From the NCBI GenBank assembly GCA_011800155.1, contig CM022374.1, forward strand, positions 2,728,001 to 2,792,000: DNA of 64,000 nt, read 5' to 3'. The DNA is from Flammulina velutipes. Taxonomy: Eukaryota > Basidiomycota > Agaricomycetes > Agaricales > Physalacriaceae. The notes under the pieces are model-generated. The model saw only the letters and a program-made list of their open reading frames with translations. It searched no databases and was not told the DNA's origin. Numbering within the stretch: the first letter of the stretch is position 1; each line of letters begins with the position of its first letter. Positions 22,467 to 33,775 of the stretch are shown here, piece after piece. A program made the position numbers and the translations under genes.

Positions 22467-24341
22467 AGAGAGATTTTCCGGGTTAGACAGGCGAGTGGCA
22501 GTGATTTTCGAGAGTAAATGGCCAGGGAAACTCCATGTTTCAAATACGGACCTGTACGGCTACCCTCCAAGCAGGATATTTGTGACATAATATCTTGTCG
22601 GGCGTTAGATATCATATAGGAAGAAAGACCGGAAAACGACCAAGGAATGCTCGATAGGCAACGAGCGGCAGTTTTTCGGAGAGTATAGTGTAGAGACATC
22701 CGCAAAGCATTTTGGGGCTCAAAGATACCAAAAGCAACCAGTGAATTATCGAATGCGACGGGCGCTAGTAAGGGTCTTATGCACAGGAATCGTGGATATA
22801 TCGGTTTCGGCCCCTGAGAGTGTAGCGCCTTGCGAATTTGGCGAGGTCTGCGAGGTATAGAAAACTTTAGAAGGCGTTGTTTCATGTCCGATATGTGGCA
22901 CTGAGCTATGGGAAACACGTCGGTGAATGCAGATGACTAGCGTTAGCTATAACAGGTTGCTGGGAGACCAGGGTGTCTCATGTCATGGCCGGGGTAGCCG
23001 CTGAGTAGATCATAAGATAACAGTTGCCTGAAGTCTAAGCTTGAAGCTTGGAGACAGTGAAAGCAGGACGCTAAAGAAAAGCAGGGCGATAAGATCACGT
23101 GCCAGACACGTCGGATTGCGTATTAGTCAGCATACTTTGTGCGCCACATCTTTAATCGTCATTTTGTGGTACCTAGTAAACGCAAGATACATGGCTTTCA
23201 GTTATGCATCATATCCGAGCGATGTAAAGGTTCAATGTAAATAGTCAGATCCATGCTCTTAGCTCTAGGAACAAGAGGTCAGGAACTGGGTGTGTCAGTC
23301 TTGTTGGCATTGGTTGGCATGTGGTCAGCTAAGACACTGGTAAGTACTTGGTACGTGAAAGCGGACAGAGGTGAAACCCGTCTTATTGTTCAAGTGCTTG
23401 ACTCAACAAGCTGTTCACATTGTGTTGTAATTATAGGCTTCTAAGTGGGAAGCTCGCGTTCGTGTGTAATGAATGACGACTAGGAACACTGATTCTGCGA
23501 ACTGGGGTGCAACCCTTGAAGTACATAGTTGGCAGGATTCACCATTTTTGGAACGCAGTCACTATTATGGCCTATCATGTCTGGCGGGACCAACTTGAAT
23601 CCGCATATTGATCGGGAGAAGGATCTGTCATTCTACATTGTGTGCGTTTGGAGAAGACTGATGGATAGAGCTGTATCGCTCAGGACAGAGGTGGTGGTGG
23701 TATTGCAACTAATTGAACACGTCGGTCTTTAGAACCTTTTGGCCCAGACAAAGATGTTCTCCTTTGGCGCGTGCTTTCGATCTACGAGAACATAAGAATA
23801 ACCGGCTGGTAAACATATACCTTTGACTCTAGAGTCGCCTAGAGTTGTTGCAAGCATTTGGTAGTTACGGTCGATCAGTGTACCCGCCACACAGAAGAGC
23901 ACGAGAACACTCTGGTTCGGATGTCGAGATAGAGTGATACAGATGACCGATTTACATTGAAAGGCAAGGTCAGGCGTGGCTTGGGCGTGGGACCACTTTT
24001 GCATCAATTACCGTTGAATGATACGGGACTCAACAGGGCTACTGAATGTTCCTTATCACATTGAAAACCACTGTGTTTAGTGTTAGAAATGGAGCCTAAA
24101 CGAGGTGGTGCGCCACAATTGCGGGGATTGAGTTGATCGATCGGACGGAGAGGAGTGAGATCAATTATCAAATTCCCTGTAACGACGATCACGTGTAAGC
24201 GCTTCCCTGCTTCCTTTTCCCACAGCAATCTAAACCGAGATATCTTTCAACAACGACGACGACCGGGACGAACTCAACTTCCACCACGGCGAGAAACACA
24301 TCGAGCTCACTGTTCGCGACGACGACAAACGCCCTTTTGCA
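22467..24341. other. Intergenic, nothing recognised
   Basis: About 1.9 kb between divergent genes (CE4 copy 1 minus, PPS1-like plus). An open frame at 23729-24007 (minus) has no recognised domain and was not called. Confidence 0.45.
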
Positions 24342-27300
24342 ATGCAGCCGACCCATGGCCTCGACTATTCAGACGACTTTGTCTCGTCGCTCCCCACGGT
24401 ACCGGCGTCGTCTCCTACGTCGTCTCCCATACCACTGCTGTCCACCGAACAGCTTTCCCAACTACATCTCAAGCATATAGTCTCTCACGTACCGGATGGC
24501 GTGCTCTTCCCCTTTCTCCACGGTCTCGAGGGCTCCAACGTCGCTCAGAACACGTTCTTCTCTGCGGCAGACGACGTGCCAATATACAGAGGTATGATGT
24601 ATGTCATTGCCGACGACGATGTGGATGGCCTCTCCATGTCGCCAGACGACGACACCGACGACGATACGGATGACCTCGACTCCTCGGATGACATGGACGA
24701 CATGGACATGGACATCGATATCGACGTTGAGCTGAGCCTCGAGATGGATGACGACGTCGCGGTGCACGATGGCGATGATGGGATGGAAATCATTGGCGTC
24801 GGTGAACACTTGGACAAGGATAGTAAAGAGATACACATGCATCCCGTTGTCATGAAACCTCCTCCTCCGCTCCTATCGCCACCTGAATATGCGTCTGGGC
24901 ACAGGTGCGTCTGCCTTATCATTCCTGCTATGCTATAGTATTAACCTCTCGTCGTAGCAAATCATGCCATAAACCTCATCGCGGCAGAACTCCTCCTGTC
25001 CTGACTTCGACTTTCTCGCCCAGCGAACTTATTCAACCCTTTACGAACCCTTCATCCGGTCAAGAAGAATGGGAATTCGTCCCTCTTCGTGTCCCAGACG
25101 GCATATCGTTGCGTAACTTCGGTATACAAGTCGTGCGTCCTGTCTCTTGTCCCACTACCCGAATAATCTAATGCTGTTTTTAGCCTGTTTTGGTCACCAT
25201 GTCCGATATTGTCATATACTCTCCAACCCCGACAGGTGCCAAACAGTCGGAGAACGCTCGGAAACTAGCAGAGCGTTTCAGAATGGCCATATCGAAGAAG
25301 AAGATGGAGCGACTCGAGAAGCTCCGTGCAAATTCGAAGCCGAAGCGTGTTCAGGATAGTGACCTATCCATAGGCGCACATCTGCTTGACTACAGCGTCT
25401 TCGTTCTGGACGCTACCGCAGATGATCTTTCAGCTCCCGATTCCCCACTCAAACACCTCGTTCGCCGATACGCTGGACAACGACGTCCAGATGAAAGCGA
25501 TGATTCCCATCTTTCGGAGGCTTTCAAGTTCAACACAATCAACTTTGCGCAGCGAGAGAAGGAAGAGATGAAGAATCTCACAGCTGCTACCGAGTTCTTA
25601 CGGCTCGAGCGCGCGCCTACAACACCGACAATACCGGAAAGCTCTGATCCATCGTCTGTGACGACCACGACCTCGCCATGTGGACAACTTTTCTTGGGGA
25701 ATTCAAACGACGTTCCCATTCCTCTTGGAGGAGGGGACGGTGCCGACTTCGACTATGACTTCGGGACAGACCCTTCCGACACGAGGCACCCAACGAACCT
25801 TCCCGGTTATGACATCTGCATTGAATGCCATGACCTCGCTCCTTTCCCTACTTCGGCTCACCTCCGTGCGGCAGAGGAAAAGCTCAACGCTCTTGAATCA
25901 CGATGGTGCGAGCGGGTCCGGTTAGAACGAGAGGCAGAGGGAAAACCCAATGGTACCTCGTCATCCAACGATATTCCCCCAAGACCAGCACCTCACGCTA
26001 ATTCCATCATCCATCTCCCTTTCCCATCTTCGCCGTCCAATACTGCATCAATCAAGACGCTCATGCGTTTCCTACAACGCTGGTTGACACCTGCAGCACC
26101 GGTGTCGCCTGTGGATCCACCTCCCAAAGAAGTCCCAAACGGTAAACGACGGGACGAGACTGGCCGACGTTGGTCGTTGCTATCGTCTGCACCATCATTT
26201 CCTTTGTTCCATACGGCGACCTCGCCCTCCTCTTCTACTACCTCCTCCACCTCCCGCATCAGATCTTTCACCTCACCTGCTCCTGCTCCTGCCTTAGACG
26301 CTGCCGTTATACCTCCCCTGTCACGCCCCCTCAGAATCCTCATCTACTCTTCGGACGGATACACCGAATCATCCGTCCTTGCTTTGTGCCTCCTGATCTC
26401 GCTCAAAAATCTTTCATTGCCTGAGGCGTACCTAGAGCTGCAAGTGGCGAAGCAGAGGAGCTTTTTTGTCTACTCGGCGGATTTGGGTGTGCTTCGAAGA
26501 TGGGAATCAGAGGAAAGGGGCAAGGACAAGGACCGCGGCGTTCGAGGCTCAAAGTACTTCTCTCATCATCGGGACAACCAGTCGATGAGCGAGAGTTATA
26601 CTCCAGTCAGTGCCACGATGAACCCATATCTGGCTGGATGGGGGCCAACGCAGGAGACTGTCCCTTCGCAAGTTCCGAGTTCACCGAGCGCTCTGTCGAG
26701 TAGCGTTCCCAAGGACTTGAACGTTGCGGCCACGCCTGCTAGGTTACATACCGGACGCCCGAGGGCAAGCACGCTACCTGCGTCGTCAATGTTGGGATGG
26801 GATCATCAAACATGGTTCGACGATCCTCGTTTCGATGGCAGCTTCCCGAGCAGAGTATTGCCATTCTTGTATTTGGGAAACCTGTAAGTCCCTCCTGCTA
26901 GATCTTGTTTTCCTCGTCTGACAATCAGTAGTAACCACGCGTCTAATGCCTACATGCTACATGCCCTCGGTATCACGCACGTCGTCTCAGTTGGCGAATG
27001 CGCCCTTGTTCCCCCGCCTAATGCCCATCACTATACTGAGGACGAAGGCGACGATGTTATCAGCTGTCCAATGACCACGCACTACATGTCATCCCCTCCC
27101 TCCGTGGCCAATATGATTGCGAGCAGGGGAAAGCAAGGTTCTCTCTGGATCGAGGAACGGGCAGGTCGGATTAAGGTGTTGGATATCCAAGGTGTCTGTG
27201 ATGATGGCATCGACACACTCGAACCTCAGCTCGAGCCCATATGCAAATGGATTGACGAAGCGAGGGAGGAAGGTGGCAAGGTGCTCGTTCACTGTCGTGT

Positions 27301-27630
27301 TGGCGTCTCGCGAAGCGCTACTGTCACGGTACGCATAATCTTTTTATTGTTCTGGGATCGTACTGATAATCCGAACAGATAGCATATGTCATGAAGCATC
27401 TTCGCATGTCTCTCGTCGAGGCCTATCTCATCGTTAGATCACGCAGATTGTCTGTCTTGATACAGCCCAACATGAGATTGTTGTACAACCTTTGTGGGTG
27501 GGAGGTCAAGCTAGCCCAACAGCGTGCTGGGGAAGACGAGGAGCGACTGCGGGACGAACTTGCGAGCGCGGTCACCTGGCCCTTTTTGGCGAAGGAAGTG
27601 CACAAGCTCAACGAGAAGTATTTGCATTGA
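24342..27630 (+). CDS. PPS1: PPS1-type dual-specificity protein phosphatase
   Basis: Large dual-specificity phosphatase, best match by memory to fungal Pps1, which is linked to S-phase and cell-wall control in yeasts. About 1028 residues, exons 24342-24904, 24958-25132, 25184-26883, 26932-27328 and 27379-27630. An N-terminal Ser/Pro region is followed by a very acidic stretch (about residues 87-150, runs of Asp). The middle holds the Pps1 block ILIYSSDGYTESSVLALCLL. The phosphatase domain begins at FPSRVLPFLYLGNL and NHASNAYMLHALGITHVVSVGE. The P-loop is HCRVGVSRS (Cys934), and the loop IQGVCDDG sits where the acid loop is expected. The domain ends with AYVMKHLRMSLVEAYLIVRSRR and PNMRLLYNL. 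An intron falls just after the P-loop, near its position in the small phosphatase at 9467. The acidic stretch could bias cellular location or binding; that is inference. Confidence 0.9.
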
Positions 27631-27999
27631 ATGTATCCACTTTTCGTTCTCTCATTTAGATGTTGTTTCCTCCATTCTTCAAGCATGCATATATCGTATA
27701 CACTCCCGTATCATGTTCTTTCGCTCTGTTTTCTTGTCCCGGATTGTATACAAGTCGTTTTTAGTGAAATGTTTTCTCAACTGTACATACATACATGTAG
27801 TTCGTTTATCGATGGTTCTCAGCTTTGTCGTCACGCTTTACAGTGATTTCGTGAGGGCGGTAATCTAACCGTGAAAGTCAACGAAGAATGAATGCCATAG
27901 TGTCCCGAAGCGTTATATTTAAATAGAACCCGATATTACAAGTGTGAGGGCTGGATAATAGTGTACCAAAAATATGAAAGAGAAAAGAATGTACACCTT
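27631..27999. other. Short intergenic, converging genes
   Basis: About 370 bp between the stop codons of converging genes; no gene recognised. Confidence 0.5.
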
Positions 28000-29230
28000 T
28001 CAAGTAACCAAAGGATCCACCTTCACAACAAGCTTTCCCGTCGCTCTCTTGCTCAGGATGCGCTCATACGCGGGAAGGACATTGTCAAACTCATAGACCG
28101 AATCAACCAATGGCTTGATCTTTCCCTCCGTCACCAGATCGGCGAAGGCTGTGAGTTCAGAATTGATAGCGTCCGTCATGACCATCCTAGAGATATCGTT
28201 TAAGTTAATCACCCAACACAAGAGGTCACTTACTTGTAGGTACGAGGAACACCGCCAAGCCACACTGGTTGTATGATAGCCCACCATGTCTTGAGCATAG
28301 GCCAGAACCCAGCTGGTCCCACTGTGATGAAAGTACCGCCCGGGGCGAGATACGCTGGGCTCTTCGTGTACAGCTCTGGAGCGAAGCCGACTAGGTCACC
28401 AGATGAATCATGTGTAACTGGGCAGATAAAGATCAGTGTACTCACCTGCGTCAAACATCACGTCGAACTTTGTTGAAGGTGGGTTCTGGACGAGGTACTC
28501 GTGCACTGGCTGCTTGGTGTAGTCGATGAACTCGTCCGCGCCGAGACTGCGAACGTACTCCTCGTTCTTGCCAGAAGCAGTGACGACGATGCGACTCGCT
28601 CCTTTGGCCTTGGCTATTTGGATGGCGAAGCCACCCACAGATGAGCTGCCTCCATTAATGAAGACAGATTGGCCAGCTTCAAGGCCTCCACAGTCCAGGA
28701 GGGCCTGCCAGGCTGTCTGTCCTGCGTAAGCGAAGCCGGACGCTTCGACGGGAGTGACGTTTGTTGGGCGAAGAGCGAGGTGGTCTGCAGGTAAGCGTGC
28801 GTACTCTTGCAGTGCTCCCTGTTTCGACTTGAATGCTAATGCTGGAGAGGACGTCGGGATATTTTTCGCTAAGCAAAAGGTAGTTTGAACGCACTGAAAG
28901 GTATGAATCCAAAGACCTCATCGCCTTTCGAAAAAGATGAGCCATTTGGATCTTCGATGATACCCGCAAGGTCATGTTCTGCGGGAAGAGGTTTCGCGAT
29001 AAAGTTGGGCACCACGCCCATGAATTTATGACACCTATGGGATCCATTAAGAGACGTCGAAATAGTGTAATCTGCACTCACACTGGATTCAACGCGGCAG
29101 CCTGTACTTTGACGAGGACTTGTCCTTTCTTCAACTTCGAGGGAACTGGAAAGTCAGTCCTCAACACAAGCGCGTCCTTGGGGACGCCTTTCTTTGCAAT
29201 AACCCAGGCCTTTTGCGTTTTGGGAGTCAT
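28000..29230 (-). CDS. MDR-family quinone oxidoreductase-like protein
   Basis: Zinc-free medium-chain dehydrogenase/reductase, likely an NAD(P)H-dependent quinone or enone reductase of the cytosol. About 342 residues, exons 29230-29082, 29034-28895, 28841-28446, 28390-28234 and 28186-28000. The GroES-like half has VQAAALNPVCHKFMG, LPAEHDLAGIIEDP and KGDEVFGFIP. The Rossmann half has ASGFAYAGQTAWQALL, INGGSSSVGGFAIQIAK (nucleotide loop), VVTASGKNEEYVRSLGADEFIDY and FDAVGFAPELY. A closing GKLVVKVD is typical. The fourth intron joins FDA to VGF. The catalytic-zinc Cys/His set of alcohol dehydrogenases is not seen. Substrate unknown. Confidence 0.92.
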
Positions 29231-29266
29231 GATGGTAGAAGTTGAAAGAAGAGCGCGACAGCACGG

Positions 29267-29274
29267 CTTTTATA
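29267..29274 (-). promoter_or_regulatory. Probable TATA box of MDR gene
   Basis: TATAAAAG on the minus strand about 40 bp upstream of the start codon of the oxidoreductase gene, followed by a pyrimidine-rich leader. Confidence 0.55.
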
Positions 29275-29502
29275 ACAGATCATCGTGGTCATTGGAAGAC
29301 AGGATCTTGGAAAGGATTTGCGATCAAACAGACCTGGGCACACGGGCCACCGGCATCAGCCATGTCAAGTCTCTGCGTAATCGGGGCCCGTTTATATCTC
29401 GAACGAACTGGATTCAATCAGGATTCGACACAGTAAGTAAGAAAGAATGGATACACATCAAATAATTAACGATAAGACATTACAAGGGAGAAATGGAGGA
29501 GC

Positions 29503-31167
29503 TTAGTTCGTCGGTACACTTTCCCAAGTGCCGAACGAGTCCCAGACCATCCTTCTATCCAATAAGGTCTTCAGCCTCCGTTTGAAGGAATTGTCCCCTC
29601 TCCGCCACTGCGGTGAAGTCCAAGGCAATTCGGGCCAAGATATACACAGCCTCTCTTTCCGCGTCTCCAGCATACGCAAAGCCGTGGAATGCACGGACTC
29701 TGGCCAAGGCGCCTCTGGTTCACTCGAAATTCTCGCCTCTGTCAAATGACTCTCTCCAAGCGAACCCATAAACTGACATAATCCTTCCTCCAGAAAGCTC
29801 GCAGCCTTCACGTGTATCATCTCCACTCTCAACCTGCGCAGCAAATAGCATGCGATGTTCATCTCCCGCCCTCCTACGTGAAACGAAGTGCCATAATCGA
29901 CTGTGAGACGCTTGAGAGACGGCATGTCCACCACAGTCGGGGCTGAGATGACTTCGGGAACGAATTCTGGGTCGAGTGGGCTGTAGTCCAAGTAGAATGA
30001 CTCCAGCGATGGAAATGAGAACATCTTGAGGAACGAATCGAAATTATCTGAGACGTCGAAAGCAACATGGGAGAATTGCTGCTCTTGTGGACGTAGTTTG
30101 AGATGTTTGAGTTGGGGAACCTTGGTCACCGCTGAAGGGCCCAGTATAAAGAAACCATAGAGTGTGACCATATCAAGGGTTTCGAGGTTTGGGCAAAGTT
30201 GTACGATTTTCTGGAGGTCCGTGACGTTCCCCTTGAGGGAGATTTTGCGAAGTTGAGTCCATGGGAGCGAATCATGCTCCGTAATGCACATCCCCTTCGG
30301 GAAGTGGACTGAGTACAGTTGAGGGGCGCGATAGAAAAGGGAAGGGGAAGAGGTCTTGTACTCGACGAGGGATGATGATGGCGCGTGGATGGCACGTTCA
30401 ATGGAGACCTCCTGCAATGCAGGTAGATCCCGTACATGCTTTTCGAGGTATTCGACCACTGCAACGTCGCAGAAAAGACTGAGGTGGGTCCATCGGTGAG
30501 CCTCGCCTACCAGCATTTCGAGGCCGGAGTTAGGTAGTGTTGGTTTGTTGGCCCCCTTGATGGTCACCTTCAGAGGCAGCGATTTTGAGCGGGAAAGGCA
30601 TGCTGAGAGCGTATTTAACCGGTTTTGCCGGGATGCCTTGGTGTATCCGTATTCCTCGAAACAGAAAGCGGTGGAATTCAACGCGACTGAGGTCCAGAGC
30701 TGAGGCGTTTTGAGAGCAACTCGTCTCCACTGGGATGAGACGTGCGAGAGAGTCCACGGCGCGTTACGGATCTCTGTGGCTTCACCTAAGTCGCAGTGCT
30801 TGAAGATTTCGAGGATAATGTCGTCTGTGAGCTTGCGGACGGGGTGGGATACGAATTTGGCGTTTTTAATCCACTCTGTGGTGAGATCCGATTGACTGTC
30901 AAGGACAGCCATAGTGCCCGAGGCGCTGTTAAGCAAGTCGGTGACAGTAGATAGGAGGGATTCCAATTCGCTGGTATATGGGATGAGGGATTCGACTTCG
31001 GCCTCGGTAGGGACGTCGTTGCTCGCTACAAGAGCGTTCAAGTCATTGAGGGAGAGAATGGCTGCAATTCTTTCGTCCATGGACGTCAACGCCTGTTCGT
31101 ATTGACAACGTTCACAGCAGACTTTCGTGTCGCTGGTGTCTGTTCTGGGTCGGGCGATAGTGGTCAT
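29503..31167 (-). CDS. F-box/LRR-like protein
   Basis: Single-exon protein of about 554 residues of the F-box type common in agaricomycetes, presumably a substrate adaptor for an SCF ubiquitin ligase. Near the N-terminus a CCERC motif precedes a helical region (SMDERIAAILSLNDL, SELESLLSTVTDLLNSAS). The F-box follows (HPVRKLTDDIILEIFKHC, then APWTLSHVSSQWRRVALKTPQLW). The rest shows irregular leucine-rich units (LTHLSLFCDVAV-like, LETLDMVTLYG, LKHLKLRPQ, LESFYLDYSPLD). The frame is open further upstream to 31209. However, a GTACGT donor at about 31213, a CTAAC branch-like site and CAG directly before the ATG suggest a 5'UTR intron, so the start at 31167 was chosen. No target can be named. Confidence 0.82.
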   Translation of the reverse strand: MTTIARPRTDTSDTKVCCERCQYEQALTSMDERIAAILSLNDLNALVASNDVPTEAEVESLIPYTSELESLLSTVTDLLNSASGTMAVLDSQSDLTTEWIKNAKFVSHPVRKLTDDIILEIFKHCDLGEATEIRNAPWTLSHVSSQWRRVALKTPQLWTSVALNSTAFCFEEYGYTKASRQNRLNTLSACLSRSKSLPLKVTIKGANKPTLPNSGLEMLVGEAHRWTHLSLFCDVAVVEYLEKHVRDLPALQEVSIERAIHAPSSSLVEYKTSSPSLFYRAPQLYSVHFPKGMCITEHDSLPWTQLRKISLKGNVTDLQKIVQLCPNLETLDMVTLYGFFILGPSAVTKVPQLKHLKLRPQEQQFSHVAFDVSDNFDSFLKMFSFPSLESFYLDYSPLDPEFVPEVISAPTVVDMPSLKRLTVDYGTSFHVGGREMNIACYLLRRLRVEMIHVKAASFLEEGLCQFMGSLGESHLTEARISSEPEAPWPESVHSTALRMLETRKERLCISWPELPWTSPQWRRGDNSFKRRLKTLLDRRMVWDSFGTWESVPTN

Positions 31168-31610
31168 CTGTAGCGCCGTTAGTTTCTCGCCGTCAGATGC
31201 GATGAACAACGTACATTTTCGACGGTGTATGTGATAGTTGAGAATCTAAAACAACAATAGGGGTGTCGCGGTATTTATTGTTGGCTGGCGCTATTGTTCC
31301 ACACTGGGCTAGTTGTTCATTGTTGTCACGAGGTGGTCCAAGTTTTCGATGGAAACAGAAAGAAAGCAAACAGGACATTTTTCGAAGAGTTTTCGAAGAG
31401 AAGAGCAGAATGCCATTCGAAAGAACGTCGCGTAGTACAACATCGTGGTTGGTGAAAGAGTTGTTGATGGAACTCGTATCCGATATCTCCGAACAGGCCT
31501 CGGCAAAATCCGTGCGCCACACGCAGTTCAAATATTCAATATATACGTAGAACTCGTTACAAGGTGGTAATTATCATTTTAAAAAATCTTCAAATTTAAC
31601 TCTCAGGGGT
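31168..31610. other. Short intergenic
   Basis: About 440 bp holding the 5' leader of the F-box gene and the 3' region of the secreted protein gene. Nothing else recognised. Confidence 0.5.
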
Positions 31611-32749
31611 TTACGCCGCACCTGAAGCTGCGATCCTTGCATTTTTATCTGCCTCCGAGGTGCAAGTAATCGACGTTCCCGGGGAGTTGACGAGTGGGAG
31701 TGCGAAGCACTGGGTACCACCAGCACACTGAGTGATGGAAAATGTTCCACCGACACATTGGGCAAATCCACCTTCGACACAGGCCTGCTCTTCGTCTGTG
31801 CAAGGCGACGAAGCGGTCAGACCGACAAATTGGTCGTTGAGAGCGATGGCGTCGAGGCCGTTCTGTTGTTGGAACCCAGACGCGGATGCAACGGGAGTGA
31901 CCGCGGTGTTAGAATCAGCGCCGACAGCGACGTCCCCGGCGTTGTTCAACCCAATTCTAACAATTTCAGAGTCGGATCAGCCATTGTATACCATGAGCAG
32001 AAAGACTACAAGCTTACTCGGGCTCTTCTTCTGGTTCAGCACTGGCATCGGCGTTGTCTGTGGCAGAACCAGCATCGCTGGCAACTCCAACCCCAGGATC
32101 GGAGACGAGTGTGTTTAATTGGATACCATCGGGTACAGGACCGTCCGTCTTAGCGGGGCACGAGCCAGGAGGATTTACTGCATTAACACCAAGGGGGAGG
32201 TTCCCAGTTTGATCACCACTGAATTGTGTAAAATCAGAACCAGCGAACTGGCAATGGAATAGGCCATCCAGTTCTACATTTTGAGGGGCAACTTGGCAAT
32301 ATGGCACTTGGAGACTGTCCGGCTAGTAAAATTCCCTCTTTGAGAAAGAGCATTGGCGAAGTAGGAGGTAAACACTTACGGCGTTGCGTGGTTGTTGAAC
32401 AAACAGTTGAGCAAGACGAATCATCTCGGGGTCGTTGCCTAAGGACTTTGCCAGAGACACCATCTCGTCTGCGGCATCTTGTTGGTCACAGTTTCCGCCA
32501 GCGGCGAGCAGAGTGCTGAAAGCGGTTTGAGAGATGGTGTTGCATTGGTCTGCGCCACCTGCCGCGAGCTGTGCTCTCGATTAGTAAGGTGTATATAGAA
32601 CGAAGTTAGTCTAAACTTACACAAGCTTCCACCCAATCAGCAGTGGATTCGGAAATGACCTGCGCGATCCTCTTGTTCAACTTGAGAGGCGCGGCGAAGG
32701 AGAGGGTGAAAGTGCCAGCCAGGGCGAGGAGAGCGGAGACTTGAACCAT
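31611..32749 (-). CDS. Secreted Cys-containing protein of unknown function
   Basis: Predicted secreted protein of about 322 residues, of a type I recall as an uncharacterised secreted protein in agaricomycetes (memory, not searched). Exons are 32749-32621, 32568-32380, 32322-32018 and 31956-31611; all junctions keep frame. A clear signal peptide (VQVSALLALAGTFTLSFAAP) precedes a first domain with GGADQCNTISQTAF, LLAAGGNCDQQDAADEMV, NDPEMIRLAQLFVQQPRN and YCQVAPQNVELDGLFHCQF. An acidic, Ala/Glu-rich linker (EPEEEPE) follows. The second domain is Cys-rich, with PCTDEEQACVEGGFAQCV, ITQCAGGTQCF and a closing TSITCTSEADKNARI, probably disulfide-bonded. The second half resembles small cysteine-rich modules. 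Role unknown; extracellular location is well supported. Confidence 0.8.
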
Positions 32750-33775
32750 GTTGGGGTAGAGAGTGTGAGATGGTAGGAACGTGTAGATGAATGAAGGAAT
32801 GAAGAGAGCCTGTCTCTGAAAAAAATAAATTACAAAGAAGAGAAGAGAAGAGTGAATAGGAATGGGACTCAATGGTACTACATGGTCCAGCTTTTGTAGT
32901 GAATAGACATGTGCAGCATGATCAGATGAGTAAACAAGAGAGTAACACATCGCACCGCAGCGGAGTATCGGCACGCAGTTATTAGTATCGAAAAGGCATT
33001 GTTTGGAAGAAAATCGTGTTTCAGACAGACAGAAATGGGTACTGAACATCCGATCAGACGATAACGAGGTGGCGTCGTAGTTGATCAACGATCTTACAGA
33101 CTGAGGATGCGACTGAAAGATCAACAGCCTGCCGGGAGAGTTTTAAGATGGAAACCCGTGAAACCTGGTAACGCTTTTCACTGATTTATGCCTCTCTAAA
33201 GTGTAAGATAGTCCGGAAACGAGACGCGTAGCCTGAAGATCAAGATGATGGGCTGTCACTGGAGTTGGGAACGGCACCAGCCTGAGGAACTGCAAACTGA
33301 AGGGAGTCGATAGACAGGCTGTGGAGATAGAGACATGCGAAGCTCAGACATCGAGTATCGTTGCGTCCAAAGCCTGCCAGTGCTGAGAGTAGTATTTACA
33401 AACATTGCACGATGATCCATCACATATGATCCGAGAATCCCACCAAGACAAGCTAGCACACAAGTCCAGATGGCCCACAAGGCAACTGTTGAGAGCTACA
33501 CCGTACATATACGTATCGAAAAAAGTTCGGGCCGGGATCCGCTGGTTAACCATGAACCACTACCATCTCGTCGACATGCCGTCTTTGCATATTCTGGCTA
33601 CAATAGCGTGTATTAGAGGCGCTTACGGGCGATTCGCGTTCACCCGACGTCTGCGATCCGAATATCACGTTATATACCGCATTTTTTGACCTCGCGTTCG
33701 CCTCGTTGCATTCCAGTTCAAAATACTTCGGCAAATCACAACTTTCTCTTGCACGAGCATGCTGTGTAGCTGTTG
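32750..33775. other. Divergent intergenic region
   Basis: About 1 kb between the secreted protein gene (minus) and the tandem kinase gene (plus). The first 70 bp upstream of the secreted gene are pyrimidine-rich in sense. No gene recognised. Confidence 0.5.

Noticed and set aside
22169..22918. 249-residue minus-strand frame overlapping CE4 copy 1
   Set aside because: It runs through the deacetylase start region in another frame and has no domain; the CE4 exons explain the locus.
23729..24007. 92-residue minus-strand open frame
   Set aside because: No recognised motif, no plausible exon partners; likely chance.
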